Shown here: piece after piece, positions 20,398 through 23,387 of the stretch
How positions within the stretch are numbered: position 1 is the first letter of the stretch
How the letters are laid out: each line of letters begins with the position of its first letter
Assembly (NCBI GenBank): GCA_004335635.1
Contig: QAXH01001796.1
Location: 1-23,387 of the forward strand
Origin: Chloromonas sp. AAM2
Lineage: Eukaryota; Chlorophyta; Chlorophyceae; Chlamydomonadales; Chlamydomonadaceae
Direction: 5' to 3'
DNA: 23,387 nt
Program-made: the position numbers and the translations under genes
The notes under the pieces: model-generated
The model's input: only the letters and a program-made list of their open reading frames with translations
Told to the model about the DNA's origin: nothing
Database searches by the model: none

Positions 20398-23387
20398 ATG
20401 GCTTCTGCAAGCACGCCAGTGACAAGCCCGTCCGGTGCAAGAGCGCGCACCGCTCAGCCCAGTCCTTCATTCATGCAGTCACCCCTGCTGTGGACCGCTA
20501 CGGATGATTTGCTTCAGTTTCCGTCCACGGGCAAAGCTTCAAAACAACAACCTGAGCTTCCATCTGGCGATGGCACACGGTCCGGCGATTTCCTCAGGCA
20601 ACTAGCAAGCGCAGGACTGCCCAGCCTTACACCCATGCGTGCAGCTGGTGCTAGTGCTGAACCGAATGGCACAGTCAACGCTGCCCTGCCCAGCCTGCTG
20701 CCCCTGCGGCCTGATGCTGGCCCTGGCTCAGCGAACCTGGCCATGGACATTCAGTTGCAGCAGCTGGCCATGCTGCAGCAGGCGTGTGCACAGGCAGCTC
20801 AGGGCATGGCCGTGGGGCTAGGTGTGTGCGCCTCCAATTGACGGGTAGTGATAGCGCCTACATTTCCCTTGCAGCGGTTTTTAGTCAGCGGTTCTTCATG
20901 GATGTGTACAATTGTATCTCTTGTTATCTCAGTGCAATGCAATTCTCACACAGTTATGCAGTACATGTCAAGTCAGTCTAGCGTTGCCACATTCCTCTCC
21001 TACAAGAAACATTGCCTTCAAAAGCCCAACATACACAACACTGTCTTCAGCAATCCAAGATGGTTTCTGTAGGCACACTTGGCATGGCCTTCAGAAGGCG
21101 CTTTGACTGTTACGTGAATCACTATCGTCCCAAGCACGATACAAACATCGTTTTGTGGATGCCATACAAATCTTGTGATGGTTCATTCTCTTGTCATGCC
21201 CATGCCACAGGCGGGCTGGGCCCGGGCAGCCCCAGCTTTGGCACACAGCCGCAGCGCAGCCCCTGGAGTGGGCCAGGGAGCAGCAGCGGGCAGCTGCCGG
21301 ACCTGCCCAACCACCTGCCCAACCATCTGCCCAACCATCTGCCTAACGCTGACCAAATTGGCACGGCCAACAGCCTTGCCAATCTCCAGGCATGTAAGTG
21401 GCACCACAGTTGTGGTGGTATGGAAAGGCAATTGAAAACCAGGTGGATGCAAGCTGTGTTCAAGAGCGGCACTGCATGATTGGAAATTTGAATCAGCATT
21501 GTGTCTAGGAAGGCAGAGGCAGGCAATGCAGCTGCCACGGCATGCATCAGTGCCCTCCTTGCGATTCAGCGGCGACACGCACAGTCATGCAGGGTAGGCG
21601 CAAAAATATAGCAAAGAACTGCTCGCACAGATGGGAGCAGTGAGATGTCTTATCAGCTACCTCCTGGGTTGGCACACGCTGGCCTTGCTTGCTTCTCACT
21701 CTAATGCTTTCCTTCCGGTCTCACAGTGGGTGCCCGGTACCAGTTGATGATGGACGACATGGACTCCAACATGCTGCACATGGCCAGGCAGGCGGGGGCG
21801 GTCATGTACGTCACTGTGCAGGTGCGCATGCATGTGGGGTGCAAACATCGTGCTCAAGGCAAACCCGATCACGTGGCTATGGAACTGCAAAGCAGTGTCA
21901 TCACAGCAGGACTGCTGCGCGCCATGTGTCCACATGCACATGGCCCTCATGTCACGTCTGCATGGCAGCTGTGTCTGGAAACTAGGCATCATCGCAACGC
22001 AGTGCAACAAGCGTGGCCCTTTCACAACCTTAGTTTTTCACATGCCCTGCTTTGCCCCCTGACAGGTGTACGACGTTCCTGAGGCCATGGGCGACAACGT
22101 GCTGCCAGCAGGCAAGTGCCTGCGGCATAGCTACATCCTTGTCCTTGGCGTGCGGCCCACGTGCGCAGTGATGAACGTCCTGCTTCATGCACACAAGCGT
22201 GACTTGATGCTGTGCATGCCGTTTTCATGGACAGGATTGTCTGCAGTGTGCTGACATGTTGATGTCAGGAACAAACGCAAATGCAAGGATCGCAAGCAGG
22301 TGTCTTACGAGGTTGGCTTGTGTTTGTGTGTTGCCTGCAGTTGACCTTGAGCTACCCACCAGCTGCGACCTGGCGTTCCTCAAGAGAGCCATGTGCAGGA
22401 CGGCCGCGGGCATGCTGCACCCAAGCGCACAGGTGAGACAAGGAACCACAGCATGTCAAACACGATTGTGCATGAGGAAAGCGTTCCTGACCCCCACTTA
22501 AGCGCTGGCCAGCCATCGCCTTGCTGGCGCTTTGCACACCCTATCTAGCCCACATGCACAATGCTTGGCGTGTGTTACCCTGGTGTGCACGTGACTCCAC
22601 GTGCCCTGCCCTGCCCACGTGTGGTGTCATGTGCCCCCTGGCCCCATGCAGCGTTACTACGTAGCTACCTCAGGCGAGGTCATGTCGGGCGACAGTAATG
22701 CGCTGGCGGCCTGGGGCCTCACCTCCGGGGCAATGGTGTACCTGTCCATCGTGGTGAGGAGAACAACGCCCCACTGGTGTTTGACAGGTTGAAAACCCTT
22801 AGTGGTTGAACAGTGGTTGGGAGTTCCACGAGCGGATAACAACCCCTAACTGGTGCTTGCTACGACAATGGTTGTGAACTCAATGCAGTTTATTACCTGC
22901 TTGTGTCAGGTCAGCACTCGCGTCTTGGTGGCACGCCGAGCGAAAGGCAGAAGTTTGCTACCCAGAAGAAGCACGTGCTGAGCCACTCTGTTAGGTGAAC
23001 TTAGACACACACGTGTTGCAAGCCCCATGCTGTGTGTGTCTGGAGTCGGCCCTGAGTGGGGCGGTGATAAGTGCAGTGTTGGAGGCCTGGGCCCTGATCT
23101 CCACTCCATGTGCTGGTGTGTCAATGTGGCGTGATAACTGCCGGAGGCCTGGACGCTGAGCTCTGCATGCTGTTGTGTCGGTTTGTGCAGGAGCATGAGC
23201 CAGCTCACAGCCTGAGTGTGCCTCAGGTGGTGTTGGGTCAGCAGGGTCCAGTCCCGCCTGTGTCGATGACCAGCGACGATGGTGACGGGGAGGTGCAGGA
23301 GGACGGTCTGGGACAGCAGGGGGAAGGTGTGCCCGGGCCCAGGGGCAGAAGCAAGGCGAACAGCGGGCACCAGAGCATCTGGCAGCA
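20398..23387 (+). CDS. Ubiquitin-like-domain protein, 3' end outside window; function unknown
   Basis: Exons: 20398(?)-20821, 21211-21393, 21727-21821, 22066-22111, 22341-22432, 22652-22753, 23191-23387 (runs off the edge); about 379 residues so far, phases consistent. The open frame of the first exon extends upstream to an acceptor-like CAG at 20386-20388, so ATG 20398 is a provisional start and an earlier exon is possible. Residues 1-200 are Ser/Pro/Gln/Leu-rich low complexity, with a Gln/Ala/Met helix-like stretch (119-141) and three LPNH repeats (173-187). Residues about 227-315 resemble ubiquitin: a VMYVTVQVYDVP first strand, LELPTSCDLAFLKRAM helix, RYYVATSGEVM turn, and AAWGLTSGAMVYLSIV as the final hydrophobic strand. 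After it comes an acidic Gly/Gln-rich tail. No GG processing site is seen, so it is an integral domain. Its partner is unknown. Confidence 0.7.
21303..21347 (+). repeat. 12-bp coding tandem repeat (LPNH)
   Basis: About 3.8 copies of a 12-bp unit encode Leu-Pro-Asn-His in exon 2 of the ubiquitin-like-domain gene (residues 173-187). The reading frame is kept. Confidence 0.9.
22112..22340 (+). other. GC-AG intron in the ubiquitin-like-domain gene
   Basis: The exon ends CCAGCAG and the intron begins GCAAGT, the standard context of the minor GC-AG class, and it ends TGCCTGCAG. Only this junction keeps phase 1 and joins VLPA to VDLELPTS. No nearby GT donor restores the frame. Confidence 0.75.
23064..23183. 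repeat. Diverged tandem duplication in intron 6 of the ubiquitin-like gene
   Basis: Copies starting GTGATAA at 23064 and 23131 share GAGGCCTGG..CTGA followed by a similar TGCT/TGTTGTGTC end. The unit is about 60-67 bp and lies just before the acceptor at 23189-23190. Confidence 0.65.

Noticed and set aside
1..23387. tRNA, rRNA, CRISPR or bacterial operon structures
   Set aside because: None seen; split genes with GT-AG introns throughout make a eukaryotic nuclear origin clear.

Overview
The window looks like nuclear DNA of a green alga (Chlorophyta, possibly Chlamydomonadales). The genes are rich in short GT-AG introns, and two of the products appear to be plastid proteins with N-terminal extensions. 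TGTAA poly(A)-type motifs follow several genes, and microsatellites and minisatellites are common. The order-level assignment is inference from style, not from a marker gene. Single open frames are misleading here, so I rebuilt each gene by joining exons whose splice phases agree. Five genes could be reconstructed, plus one transposon remnant.

Layout. (1) 1-217, minus: a 5'-truncated fragment of a non-LTR retrotransposon reverse transcriptase running off the left edge, abutting an (AC)17 microsatellite. (2) 789-3472, plus: a six-exon gene for a 263-residue secreted or luminal cysteine-rich protein. Its first half matches the SPRING (C12orf49, DUF2054) family and its second half resembles the cysteine-rich C-terminus of MGAT5-type glycosyltransferases. 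(3) 3473-4830: a convergent 3' intergenic region. (4) 4831-10509, minus: a large seven-exon gene for about 1,250 residues with two GATA-like CxxC...CxxC fingers with long loops, a Gln-rich stretch and an 18-residue Trp/Gln/Gly tandem repeat. (5) 11944-13577, minus: a six-exon gene for a 130-residue single-domain organellar chaperonin 10, with a near-perfect 30-bp hairpin in intron 3. (6) 14002-18633, plus: an eleven-exon gene for a 433-residue organellar (probably chloroplast) peptide chain release factor 1 with intact PAT, GGQ and GGxGGDEA motifs. (7) 20398-23387, plus, cut by the right edge: a gene for a protein with a low-complexity N-terminal half and a ubiquitin-like domain, including one GC-AG intron.

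How they fit together. The chaperonin and release-factor genes stand head to head across 424 bp, so two proteins of organelle protein production and folding may share a promoter. The SPRING-like protein would act in the secretory pathway, where its animal relatives activate site-1 protease. The other two proteins are of unknown function. I saw no tRNA, rRNA or CRISPR array. The most unusual items are the SPRING/MGAT5-C two-domain protein, the atypical two-finger repeat protein, and the intronic hairpin.
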